Shown here: positions 55,282 through 63,168 of the stretch, in pieces
Numbering within the stretch: position 1 is the first letter of the stretch
How the letters are laid out: every line of letters starts with the position of its first letter
Assembly: GCA_027491085.1 (NCBI GenBank)
Contig: JAIXWW010000009.1
Coordinates: 1 to 64,000, forward strand
Source of the DNA: Bacteroidota bacterium
GTDB lineage: Bacteria > Bacteroidota > Bacteroidia > UKL13-3
Length of the DNA stretch: 64,000 nucleotides
Direction of reading: 5' to 3'
Made by a program: the position numbers and the translations under genes
Notes under the pieces: generated by a model
The model's database searches: none
Told to the model about the DNA's origin: nothing
The model's input: the letters and a program-made list of their open reading frames with translations, nothing else

Positions 55282-56069
55282 AAGTAGTATTTAATTAAAA
55301 TTTTGTTTCCAAATGAATCTCTTAAATAAATAGCTAAAGCATTTTTATCATTTGGTAAGTAAGCAAACCTCTCCGCAATTTTTCTAATTGCCGAAAAATC
55401 ATTATTATATTTATAAGCAAAAGGAACAATTATTCCATCTAAATTACTCATTTGCTGTTCTATCAAATTGTCTATAATACTATCCTTAGAAATATTGAAA
55501 TAATAATAAGACCCAGGCAATAATTTTTCAGTAAAAATTTTACCAGAAGTGGTTATTGAATCCATAAAATCATTAGCAAAACTCAAAAATGATTGATCCT
55601 TACATTGTATATAACCCCATATTGTACCTGGTTTTAGTCTATTTAGTTTACTTGGACCTGACAATTCTACTTTATTTGAAGATTTCAAATCAGCAAAAAT
55701 ATAATCTCTATTTGTCTTAATAAATAGTTGATCCATTTGCCCATTTATTGTTATTTGAATATTTGCATAACTAGAGTCTGAATTAGACGCTTTCATGAAC
55801 AATATTCTTGGTTTAATAACACCTGTTGGTGTTTCACCATAATTTATTTCATAAAAGAATTTTCTCTCATTACCTATAATATTTACATTAGAAGAAGAGT
55901 TATTTATAATAGCTCTATCAGAGAAGTCAACAGACAAACCACAATTTAAATAATTCTCCATTGAATTAAATAATCTAAGTTTCGCTTTTATTGGAAAATA
56001 AAATTGTTGTTCTTCTTTTTTACAAGAAAAAACAAAAATAACAACAAATAAAATTAGAAGTCTTTTCAT
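55278..56069 (-). CDS. Putative lipoprotein
   Basis: The start is at MKRLLILFVVIFVFSCKKEE (Cys16 lipobox); six upstream codons are also open. The mature protein of about 248 residues has DUF4397-like beta patterns (KLRLFNSMENYLNCGLSVDF, PTGVIKPRILFMKASNSDS), common in Bacteroidota surface lipoproteins, which I would not assign firmly. It is translationally coupled to the Cys-rich lipoprotein gene by a 4-base overlap. Confidence 0.68.
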   Translation of the reverse strand: MKRLLILFVVIFVFSCKKEEQQFYFPIKAKLRLFNSMENYLNCGLSVDFSDRAIINNSSSNVNIIGNERKFFYEINYGETPTGVIKPRILFMKASNSDSSYANIQITINGQMDQLFIKTNRDYIFADLKSSNKVELSGPSKLNRLKPGTIWGYIQCKDQSFLSFANDFMDSITTSGKIFTEKLLPGSYYYFNISKDSIIDNLIEQQMSNLDGIIVPFAYKYNNDFSAIRKIAERFAYLPNDKNALAIYLRDSFGNKILIKYYL

Positions 56070-56194
56070 GAAGTAAAAATATTCCAAATTTCAATTAAAA
56101 CATTTGTATGTTTTCTAATTATTAATTATTTAAACAAAAAAGGTTAACTTAAACCAACCTTTTCGTATAAATAGTATTCAAGTTTTTCAAATTT

Positions 56195-57610
56195 CTACCC
56201 CAAAGCCTTTATTTCACTCACTAACTGAGTCAATGCTTTTTTTGCATCGCCAAATAACATGCTAGTTTTTGGTTTGTAAAACAATTCGTTTTCAATACCT
56301 GCATATCCTGCCTTCATGCTTCGTTTGTTTACAATTACATTGGCTGCATTTTCTACGTCCAATATTGGCATTCCGTAAATTGGTGAGTTAGGGTCGGTTT
56401 TAGCCGCAGGGTTTACCACATCGTTTGCTCCCACTACCAATACCACATCGGTAGTAGTAAACTCAGGGTTTACTTCTTCCATTTCAATTAATTTATCGTA
56501 GCTAACATTACTTTCGGCAAGTAAAACATTCATGTGGCCTGGCATACGTCCTGCTACAGGATGAATGGCATATTTTACATCAATGCCTTCTGCTTCTAGT
56601 AGTAATTCTAAATCATGTACAATATGTTGCGCTTGTGCAACTGCTAAACCGTAACCAGGAACTATGATTACTTTTTTAGCATATTTCATTAAAATAGCAG
56701 CATCGCTTGCAGTTACTTCTTTAATGGTTCCATCAAAATTAGCCGAACCCATAGCTTCGCCAGTAGCACCACCTCCAAAGTTTCCAATCAATACATTTAC
56801 CAACGAACGGTTCATGGCTTTACACATTACAATGGTTAATAATGTTCCGGCAGAGCCTACTAAAATACCACCTACCAACATTACTTTGTTATCGTATAAA
56901 AATCCACCACAAGCCGCAGCCACACCTGTAAATGAGTTTAACAATGAAATTACAACAGGCATATCAGCACCTCCAATTGGCAATACAAACAATACTCCAT
57001 AAATTAATGATAAAGCAAAAACAGCATAGAATAACTCAACTGTATAAGCAGTATTTCCTAATATCATTACTCCCGAAAGTACCAATATTACTAGCAGTAA
57101 ACCAATATTGATTAATTGCTGCATACCTAACGATTTGTCTTTTACATTGCCACTTAATTTACCCCAAGCTATGATACTTCCAGCAAACGAAACCGAACCA
57201 ATTATTAAACCTAAAACAATGGTTAATAAATGGCCAGCAGCTACGGTTGATAAGTCAACTTCGGCTAAATGTTTAAACTCAATAATTGAAATTAGCATGG
57301 CGCAAGCGCCACCCATTCCATTGAATAAACTCACCATTTCGGGCATGGCGGTCATTTGTACTTTTTTGGCCACTATCCAACCAACCACAGTTCCAACAGC
57401 CAAAGCTGCAAAAATAAACCCAAGGTTATGTAAATGCGCCCCAGTTTCGGTGGTATATAAAAATATAGTTCCAAAAATGGCTATTACCATACCAAAGGCA
57501 GCCATTAAATTACCCTTACGCGCTGTGGCAGGATTTCCTAAAAATTTTAAACCTGCAATAAAAGTTACTGAGGCAATAAGGTAGATTATTTGTAGTATGT
57601 TATTTTCCAT
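56195..57610 (-). CDS. pntB: NAD(P) transhydrogenase subunit beta
   Basis: A 471-residue protein, membrane helices in the N-terminal 270 residues and the NADP(H)-binding domain III at the C-terminus (VIIVPGYGLAVAQAQH, IHPVAGRMPGHMNVLLAE, VLVVGANDVVNPAAK). It forms the proton channel with PntAB and binds NADP(H). I set the start at MENNILQIIYLI; the 12 codons upstream are encoded by the AT-rich repeat. Its start codon directly abuts an inverted repeat (57611-57640) bordering a four-helix-bundle gene. Confidence 0.94.
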   Translation of the reverse strand: MENNILQIIYLIASVTFIAGLKFLGNPATARKGNLMAAFGMVIAIFGTIFLYTTETGAHLHNLGFIFAALAVGTVVGWIVAKKVQMTAMPEMVSLFNGMGGACAMLISIIEFKHLAEVDLSTVAAGHLLTIVLGLIIGSVSFAGSIIAWGKLSGNVKDKSLGMQQLINIGLLLVILVLSGVMILGNTAYTVELFYAVFALSLIYGVLFVLPIGGADMPVVISLLNSFTGVAAACGGFLYDNKVMLVGGILVGSAGTLLTIVMCKAMNRSLVNVLIGNFGGGATGEAMGSANFDGTIKEVTASDAAILMKYAKKVIIVPGYGLAVAQAQHIVHDLELLLEAEGIDVKYAIHPVAGRMPGHMNVLLAESNVSYDKLIEMEEVNPEFTTTDVVLVVGANDVVNPAAKTDPNSPIYGMPILDVENAANVIVNKRSMKAGYAGIENELFYKPKTSMLFGDAKKALTQLVSEIKALG

Positions 57611-57640
57611 AAATTCGAAATTTAAAATTCGAAATTCGAA
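57611..57640. repeat. Left inverted repeat bordering four-helix-bundle gene 1
   Basis: A TTCGAA-rich 30-base element whose reverse complement matches 58089-58118 at 25 of 30 positions. It begins at the base next to the pntB start codon. A further related copy, CTCGAAATTCGAAAATTTA, lies at about 57662-57680. Confidence 0.82.
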
Positions 57641-57698
57641 AGACATTTAGAAAATTCTAAGCTCGAAATTCGAAAATTTATTTTGTGTTTTTTACTAT

Positions 57699-58067
57699 TT
57701 ATTTTTTTGTTAAACTTTTTAAAATAGACCCAAAAATCAACATCAATTCATGAGATTCCTGAATTAACTTTATTCTTTCTAATTCTAATATTTCATTATT
57801 TTCGGTATCAACTAATCGTAACCAAAACTTACTTTCTTTGGCTTCTTTTCTGCAAATTCTAACTTTCATTAGTTTATCTTTTTCACCAAGGCTATCATTG
57901 GCTTCAATATAGTTTGCACCAACAGAACCAGAAGAGCGAACTAGTTGCTTTCCATCTTCTATATTATTTACATTTCTTGGAAGTTTTTTAATAAAAAACC
58001 TAACTTTAAGAGCAAACTGAAAAGTCCGTTCTTCTAAATCATATATTTTATTTACTGCTTCTTCCAA
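57699..58067 (-). CDS. Four-helix-bundle protein 1 (23S rRNA intervening-sequence family)
   Basis: A 122-residue all-helical protein with the family signature QLVRSSGSVGANYIEANDS (R-S/A-x-x-S-x-x-A-N-x-x-E). Members were first found in 23S rRNA intervening sequences, and Avd of diversity-generating retroelements has the same fold; they bind nucleic acid as pentamers. The gene sits in the gap between pntAB and pntB, in the same direction, and is bordered by 30-base inverted repeats. It has no logical link to transhydrogenase, so it looks like an insertion. Confidence 0.9.
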   Translation of the reverse strand: MEEAVNKIYDLEERTFQFALKVRFFIKKLPRNVNNIEDGKQLVRSSGSVGANYIEANDSLGEKDKLMKVRICRKEAKESKFWLRLVDTENNEILELERIKLIQESHELMLIFGSILKSLTKK

Positions 58068-58088
58068 TTCTAAATTATTTATAAATTA

Positions 58089-58118
58089 TTCGAATTTCGT
58101 AATTAATTTTTCGAATTT
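58089..58118. repeat. Right inverted repeat bordering four-helix-bundle gene 1
   Basis: The partner of 57611-57640 in inverted orientation, 25 of 30 positions identical: 11 identical bases at one end, 10 at the other. It lies between the four-helix gene and the stop of pntAB. Confidence 0.82.
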
Positions 58119-58124
58119 AAAGCA

Positions 58125-58418
58125 TTACTTCTTTTTCTTAAACATTTCCAGCATTCTATCAGTTACTACAAAGCCGCCTACCACGTTTAGTGTTCCGAGT
58201 ACTACAGCTAAAAAACCAAGTATTAGTGAAGCAACGTGTTCTGCTTGTCCCATTACAATGATGGAACCTATAATTACTACGCCATGTATGGCATTAGCGC
58301 CACTCATTAAGGGTGTATGTAAAACTGATGGCACATGGCCAATTAATTCAATACCTACAAATATCATTAAGATAATGAGGTAAAACATTTCGATGTGTTG
58401 GGTGATGAATGTTAACAT
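58125..58418 (-). CDS. pntAB: NAD(P) transhydrogenase subunit alpha part 2 (membrane)
   Basis: A 97-residue protein with three helices (MFYLIILMIFVGIELIGHVP, GANAIHGVVIIGSIIVMG, LILGFLAVVLGTLNVVGGF), the membrane part of split PntA. The conserved GANAIHGVVIIG segment is present. It lies between two four-helix-bundle genes in the pnt operon. Its start codon is next to the TTG-type repeat at 58419. Confidence 0.92.
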   Translation of the reverse strand: MLTFITQHIEMFYLIILMIFVGIELIGHVPSVLHTPLMSGANAIHGVVIIGSIIVMGQAEHVASLILGFLAVVLGTLNVVGGFVVTDRMLEMFKKKK

Positions 58419-58528
58419 ATTGTTGGATGGTTGTATTGTTAGATGGTTAGATGGTTGTATTGTTATATTGTTAGATTGTTAAATGGTTTTATAGATTTAA
58501 AAGTAATTTAGCAATTCAACCATTTCTC
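58419..58528. repeat. Degenerate TTG-type repeat, left border of four-helix-bundle gene 2
   Basis: Tandem degenerate units such as TTGTTGGATGGTTG and TTAGATGGTTAGATGG run from the pntAB start codon to about 58495, followed by an oppositely oriented unit, TAGCAATTCAACCATT. The first 38 bases match the reverse complement of the right border (58919-58966) at about 27 of 38 positions. Confidence 0.7.
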
Positions 58529-58918
58529 TTATTCTTTTAAATTATCGTTTGTGTATTTAATTAAGTAGTTAATTGATTTGGGCAAATTTTGTACTGTTTC
58601 AATGTATGATTGTAATTGACTTTCATTTAATAATTTCCTATGTTTACATTTTAGCAGCCAATCATAACACTCCAAAGCAGAACCCTTTGCATATTGATAA
58701 AACTTAATTTTATCCTTTTTATGATACCTACCAAAACCTTCTGCAATATTAGCTGAAATTGAATCGGCAGCTCTTACCAATTGTAAACCAACTGAGTGTT
58801 TTTCAAAATAATCAAATTTAATAACTTCATCCCAAAGCAAATTGCTAAATGTCAAAGCCTTGTTATAAGCCTCAATTTTATCAATTGATAAGTATGATTT
58901 AAAGTTATTTTCTTCCAT
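58529..58918 (-). CDS. Four-helix-bundle protein 2 (23S rRNA intervening-sequence family)
   Basis: A 129-residue four-helix protein with signature GLQLVRAADSISANIAEGFG and GSALECYDWLLKCKH. It is only distantly related to four-helix protein 1 (the shared residues lie mainly in the signature), so it is a separate member and not a recent copy. It occupies the pntAA-pntAB junction in operon direction, between oppositely oriented TTG-type repeats. Likely a nucleic-acid-binding small mobile-element protein; no proven function. Confidence 0.9.
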   Translation of the reverse strand: MEENNFKSYLSIDKIEAYNKALTFSNLLWDEVIKFDYFEKHSVGLQLVRAADSISANIAEGFGRYHKKDKIKFYQYAKGSALECYDWLLKCKHRKLLNESQLQSYIETVQNLPKSINYLIKYTNDNLKE

Positions 58919-58966
58919 TTTATTTAGTTAACAATTTGGCAATTCAGCAATCAAACAATTCAACAA
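58919..58966. repeat. Right border of four-helix-bundle gene 2
   Basis: The sequence AACAATTTGGCAATTCAGC and onward to CAACAATT is the inverted counterpart of the left border. It abuts the pntAA stop codon at 58967. Confidence 0.7.
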
Positions 58967-60067
58967 TTACTTCAAAATCTTCCCTTCGTGCGTTATAAAT
59001 GTTCCTTTGGTTATTTCTTCTTCCATTTCATATTTAAAGCCCTCTTTGGTAGCTAAATGAGTTAATAAATTTTGAATATTTTTGGCATACAATTCACTTG
59101 CATTTTGAGGTAAAGTACTAGGCAAATTACTTTGACCAACAATGGTTACACCATGTTTGGTAACAGTTTTATTCAACTCGCTTAACTCGCAATTGCCGCC
59201 TTGTTCCACAGCCATATCAACTATTACTGCGCCTAATTTCATTTGTTTTACTTGCTCTTCAGTAATTAAAACGGGTGCTTTTTTACCCATTACCAAAGCG
59301 GTTGTAATCACTAAATCAGCTTGAAATAAACTTTTGTTTACAGCTTCTTTTTGTTTTAATAAATAATCAGCACTTACTTCTTTAGCATATCCACCTTCTA
59401 CTTTAGCAGCTTCAGCATCTTTTACTTCTATGAATTTGCCTCCTAAACTTTCAATTTGTTCTTTGGTTTCGGGCCTTACATCGGTACATTCAACTACAGC
59501 ACCTAAACGTTTAGCGGTAGCAATTGCTTGCAAACCTGCCACACCAGCACCGTAAATCAAAACCCTAGAAGGAGTAATTGTTCCTGCCGAAGTCATAAGC
59601 AAAGGGAAAATTTTCCCTAATTGCGAAGCACCTAAAATTACTGCTTTATATCCTCCTAAATTAGCTTGAGAACTTAATGCATCCATGTTTTGTGCACGAC
59701 TAATACGCGGAATCGCGTCCATACTAATGGCCGTAATATTTTTAGCTGCTAATTTTTGAATCAATTCCGGATTATTGGCTGCATATAAAAACGAAATGCA
59801 AGCCGAGCCAGCTTGCATCATACTTATTTCTTCATCGTTTGGAGCATTAACCTTAGCTAAAATATTAGCTTGCATCAATGCTTCTTGCTTTGCCATTACT
59901 TTACAACCTACGTTTAAATAGGCATCATCGTTAAAGTTTGAATTGTAGCCAGCATTGTTTTCTACCAAACATTCGTATCCTTGTTTTATTAATTGGCCAC
60001 AAACAGTTGGCGTAAGTGCCACTCGGTTCTCGCCTTCTCGGGTTTCTTTTAAAACTGCTATTTTCAC
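58967..60067 (-). CDS. pntAA: NAD(P) transhydrogenase subunit alpha part 1 (NAD-binding)
   Basis: A 366-residue soluble subunit: AlaDH/PNT N-domain (KIAVLKETREGENRVALTPT), then the NAD(H)-binding fold with YGAGVAGLQAIATAKRLGAV and GNCELSELNKTV. It binds NAD(H) and couples hydride transfer to PntB. It is the first gene of the pnt operon; the next pnt genes are separated from it by four-helix-bundle insertions. Confidence 0.94.
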   Translation of the reverse strand: MKIAVLKETREGENRVALTPTVCGQLIKQGYECLVENNAGYNSNFNDDAYLNVGCKVMAKQEALMQANILAKVNAPNDEEISMMQAGSACISFLYAANNPELIQKLAAKNITAISMDAIPRISRAQNMDALSSQANLGGYKAVILGASQLGKIFPLLMTSAGTITPSRVLIYGAGVAGLQAIATAKRLGAVVECTDVRPETKEQIESLGGKFIEVKDAEAAKVEGGYAKEVSADYLLKQKEAVNKSLFQADLVITTALVMGKKAPVLITEEQVKQMKLGAVIVDMAVEQGGNCELSELNKTVTKHGVTIVGQSNLPSTLPQNASELYAKNIQNLLTHLATKEGFKYEMEEEITKGTFITHEGKILK

Positions 60068-60173
60068 TTGTGAGTTAATTTTATTTATGGCAAAATATAT
60101 TTTTTTTTCAAAACTAGAACGCTTTTTATTTATTTAGTATTGTAAAATCATTTTAAAACCCTCAAAAAATCAC

Positions 60174-61076
60174 ATGCTAAAAATAGCATATACAGAAATA
60201 TACCAACATTCGTTGCCCGAAGGGCATAGGTTTCCTATGCTTAAGTATGAACTTATTCCAAAACAATTATTGTACGAGGGCATCATTACAACTGAAAATT
60301 TATTTGAGCCAACATTGTGCAGTGAAGGAAATATTTTACTCACTCACGATGCTGAATATTGGCAAAGAATGAAAAACTTGGAACTGACTGAAAGAGAAAT
60401 GCGCAAAGTTGGTTTCCCACTTTCAGCTCAATTGGTTGAAAGAGAAATTACCATTATGCAAGGCACAATTGATTGTGCAATGTTTGCTTTGCAATATGGT
60501 TGTGCCATGAATGTAGCCGGAGGAACACACCATGCTTTTACTAATAAAGGCGAGGGTTTTTGTTTGTTAAACGATATGGCCATTGCAGCTAATTATTTAC
60601 TCAAAAATAAACTTGCAGAGCGCATTTTAATTATTGATTTAGATGTGCATCAAGGAAATGGAACAGCCCAAATTTTTCAAAATAATAAAAATGTATTTAC
60701 ACTAAGCATGCACGGTAAAAACAATTATCCGTTTCATAAAGAAATTTCGGACCTTGATATTGAACTAACTGATGGCATCAATGATGAAGATTATTTGGCT
60801 TTATTGTACAATAATTTACCTGCTGTTATCAAAAAGCATCAGCCCGACTTTATATTTTACTTATGCGGAGTAGATATTTTGTCTACCGATAAATTTGGGA
60901 AGCTGAACGTAACAACTGAAGGTTGCAAACAGCGTGATATTTTTGTTTTCGAACAATGTAAAACAAATAAAATACCAGTGGCCTGTGCCATGGGAGGTGG
61001 CTATTCGCCTAAAATAGCTGATATTGTGAACGCCCATAGTAACACTTTTAAAGCAGCATTTAATTTGTTTGATTAA
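60174..61076 (+). CDS. HDAC-like deacetylase
   Basis: A 300-residue member of the histone deacetylase/acetoin utilisation superfamily. The zinc ligands are Asp157 and His159 (IDLDVHQGNG) and Asp234 (LCGVDILS); the catalytic His pair is in AGGTHHAF (119-120), and the transition-state Tyr lies in AMGGGYSPK. It hydrolyses acetylated amines or lysine; substrate unknown. It stands alone, divergent from pntAA. Confidence 0.92.
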   Translation: MLKIAYTEIYQHSLPEGHRFPMLKYELIPKQLLYEGIITTENLFEPTLCSEGNILLTHDAEYWQRMKNLELTEREMRKVGFPLSAQLVEREITIMQGTIDCAMFALQYGCAMNVAGGTHHAFTNKGEGFCLLNDMAIAANYLLKNKLAERILIIDLDVHQGNGTAQIFQNNKNVFTLSMHGKNNYPFHKEISDLDIELTDGINDEDYLALLYNNLPAVIKKHQPDFIFYLCGVDILSTDKFGKLNVTTEGCKQRDIFVFEQCKTNKIPVACAMGGGYSPKIADIVNAHSNTFKAAFNLFD

Positions 61077-61283
61077 GGTCAGTTTTTATTGAAAAATATT
61101 GAAAAAACAGTCATTTTTAAGGCTACTGCTATAATTACAATAAATGCAATAAAAAAAATTTCAAAAAAATTAATTTTTATGTTTGAATTTAAGCAAACAC
61201 ATAATTTATTTGCCAAACGAAAAAGCCACAACAGCGGCTAACTTTTCAAACTAAAAAAAACAAATTATATATAAATTTTACTC
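61077..61283. other. Leader of the hyperacidic protein gene
   Basis: About 200 AT-rich bases with runs of A; no gene. It probably contains the promoter, but I see no good -7 box. Confidence 0.4.
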
Positions 61284-61535
61284 ATGAAATTAAATTCAGT
61301 AACTGCCAAATCGATTGCAAAACCTTCGGCAAGAAGAGCCGACAGTTTTAGTACTGCACCTCGCGCTGCAAAAAAATCAGTAGATGATGATGATGACGAC
61401 TTCGATGAAGATGATGACTTGGAAATTGACGAAGACTTAAGCTTTGACGATGACGATGATTTAGAAGTTGATTTAAAAGAGCCTGCTACTTTTGAAGACT
61501 TTGATGATGACGATGACGATGATGATGATTTTTAA
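61284..61535 (+). CDS. Hyperacidic small protein
   Basis: An 83-residue protein with a basic N-terminus (KSIAKPSARRADSFSTAPRA) and a C-terminal 50 residues that are mostly Asp and Glu in runs (DDDDDDFDEDDD near 34-45, a final run of nine Asp before the last Phe). The split charge suggests a nucleic-acid mimic or histone-chaperone-like partner, or a cation buffer; related small Asp-rich proteins occur in other Bacteroidota. Function unknown. Confidence 0.75.
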   Translation: MKLNSVTAKSIAKPSARRADSFSTAPRAAKKSVDDDDDDFDEDDDLEIDEDLSFDDDDDLEVDLKEPATFEDFDDDDDDDDDF

Positions 61536-61550
61536 TCAATAATTATTTAC

Positions 61551-61580
61551 TTAACGCCTCCAAATTATTGGGGGCGTTTC
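61551..61580. terminator. Possible shared hairpin between convergent genes
   Basis: AACGCCTCCAA (61553-61563) pairs with TTGGGGGCGTT (61568-61578) with one G-T pair. It overlaps the stop codon of the minus-strand lipoprotein gene. The following T tract is weak, so termination strength is uncertain. Confidence 0.45.
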
Positions 61581-62132
61581 TATTATATTACTTTGGTTTA
61601 AACTTCTATCGTAAATATAAATTGAATAAATAACAGTGTCTGTATCAAACAATGATTGGCGCTGACTAGGCGATACAGGGATATCTAACTCCAACTCTCC
61701 TCTTATGGCCTTATGACGTCCCTCAGGTGTTAAATTTTGAACCCTAAAGTTATAGGCAAAAGTATCGGTACTTCCGATTGGAATGTATGGTACAAAAACA
61801 CCACCTACTTTCTCTTTATAACCTACATAGCAATTGAAATAATACTTGTTTAGTGAAGCTTCTGTTAAGGAATCAAAAACTGGGTTAAATGGCGCAAATG
61901 TATCACCACTACCTAAGCCAATATCGCCATCTCCATCTTTAAAACTAAAAACCAGTTTCATAAGCGAATCTTTTCCATCACTTTGTAGGAAATAAACAGA
62001 ATTATAATCTAATAGAGGAATGTTAGAATATATTTCTTTTTCTTTGCAGCTATTAAGCAGCAATAAAAAAACAATGGCTGCAAAAGCAAGTTTATTTTTA
62101 ATGTTTAATACTACCGATTTTATAGAATCCAT
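61551..62132 (-). CDS. Putative lipoprotein
   Basis: A 193-residue protein with a lipoprotein signal (LAFAAIVFLLLLNSCKEKE, Cys29). The mature part has an acidic loop in KDGDGDIGLGSG (calcium-like) and GELELDIPVSPSQRQSLFDT, common in small Bacteroidota surface lipoproteins. No named family. Its 5' end overlaps, head to head, the first 32 bases of the LuxE-like gene. Confidence 0.78.
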   Translation of the reverse strand: MDSIKSVVLNIKNKLAFAAIVFLLLLNSCKEKEIYSNIPLLDYNSVYFLQSDGKDSLMKLVFSFKDGDGDIGLGSGDTFAPFNPVFDSLTEASLNKYYFNCYVGYKEKVGGVFVPYIPIGSTDTFAYNFRVQNLTPEGRHKAIRGELELDIPVSPSQRQSLFDTDTVIYSIYIYDRSLNQSNIIETPPIIWRR

Positions 62133-63093
62133 TTTTAAATCAAATTTAAATAATTTTGATGAACTAGCTTTACAAGCATTTACTTATCAATTCGAAAATA
62201 ATGTTGTTTACCAACAATATTGCAAACTTAATAAAATACTCGACAAACAAAGTGTTACAGAAGTTGCACAAATACCTTTTTTACCCATACAATTTTTTAA
62301 AAACAAACAAATTGTATGTAATAACGAGCCAACAGAAATGGTTTTTACAAGCAGCAGCACCTCGGGAACAGGTGAAAGCAGCCATTATGTAACCAATTTA
62401 AAAGTTTATAACCAAGCTTTTACTAAAGGCTTTGAACAATTTTACGGCAACATAAAAGATTACTGTTTTTTAGCATTACTACCTTCCTACATGGAGCGCA
62501 AAGGGTCATCGCTCATATTGATGTGTGATGAATTAATTAAATCAAGTAAACATCCACTAAGTAATTTTTATTTACATAATCATCAGCAACTTTTTGAGGT
62601 ATTAACTGAACTAAAACGCAAAAACCAGAAAACCATTTTACTAGGTGCAACTTTTGGATTACTTGATTTTGCTGAAAATTTTAAAATAGATTTTCCAGAA
62701 TTAATAGTAATGGAAACCGGAGGCATGAAAGGCCGCAAAAAGGAAATAACTCGTTATGAAATACATAGCATTTTACAAAATGGTTTTGGGGTAAATAAAA
62801 TTCATTCAGAATATGGTATGACTGAACTGTTAAGCCAAGCATACAGTTATGGAAATGGGCTTTTTGAATGCCCCAATTGGATGCAAGTAAAAATTTCGGA
62901 TAATACCGACCCTTTTTGTTTTGTGAATGAAAACAAAAGTGGTGTTTTAAATGTAATTGATTTAGCCAATATTAACTCGTGCTGTTTTATTCAAACACAA
63001 GATATTGGAAGAATGAACAATAAAAAACAGTTTGAAGTACTTGGCAGACTTGATTTTAGCGATGTAAGAGGATGCAGTTTGTTAACAGTTTAA
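62101..63093 (+). CDS. LuxE/PaaK-family acyl-protein synthetase-like protein
   Basis: A 330-residue ANL-like protein: FTYQFENNVVYQQYCKLN, the phosphate-binding VFTSSSTSGTGESSHYVTN, FLALLPSYMERKGSSLILM, and ETGGMKGRKKEITRYE with IHSEYGMTELLSQAYS. These match the LuxE-type acyl-protein synthetases, which activate fatty acids. No lux genes are present; in Bacteroidota the family serves other acyl-activation pathways. The start is at MFNTTDFIESIF; an upstream open part is non-coding. Confidence 0.86.
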   Translation: MFNTTDFIESIFKSNLNNFDELALQAFTYQFENNVVYQQYCKLNKILDKQSVTEVAQIPFLPIQFFKNKQIVCNNEPTEMVFTSSSTSGTGESSHYVTNLKVYNQAFTKGFEQFYGNIKDYCFLALLPSYMERKGSSLILMCDELIKSSKHPLSNFYLHNHQQLFEVLTELKRKNQKTILLGATFGLLDFAENFKIDFPELIVMETGGMKGRKKEITRYEIHSILQNGFGVNKIHSEYGMTELLSQAYSYGNGLFECPNWMQVKISDNTDPFCFVNENKSGVLNVIDLANINSCCFIQTQDIGRMNNKKQFEVLGRLDFSDVRGCSLLTV

Positions 63094-63105
63094 ATTTTAT
63101 AAAAA

Positions 63106-63140
63106 TTGTTGAACTTATATCGTAGCAAATGTTATTTTCG
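63106..63140 (+). promoter_or_regulatory. Predicted promoter of the pyruvate dehydrogenase E2 gene
   Basis: TTGTTG (63106-63111) and TATTTTCG (63133-63140) are spaced 21 bases apart, as in the Bacteroidota -33/-7 pattern. The box continues with CAAC, 28 bases before the ATG. Confidence 0.55.
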
Positions 63141-63168
63141 CAACAAATAAATAAAAACATATAAATAA

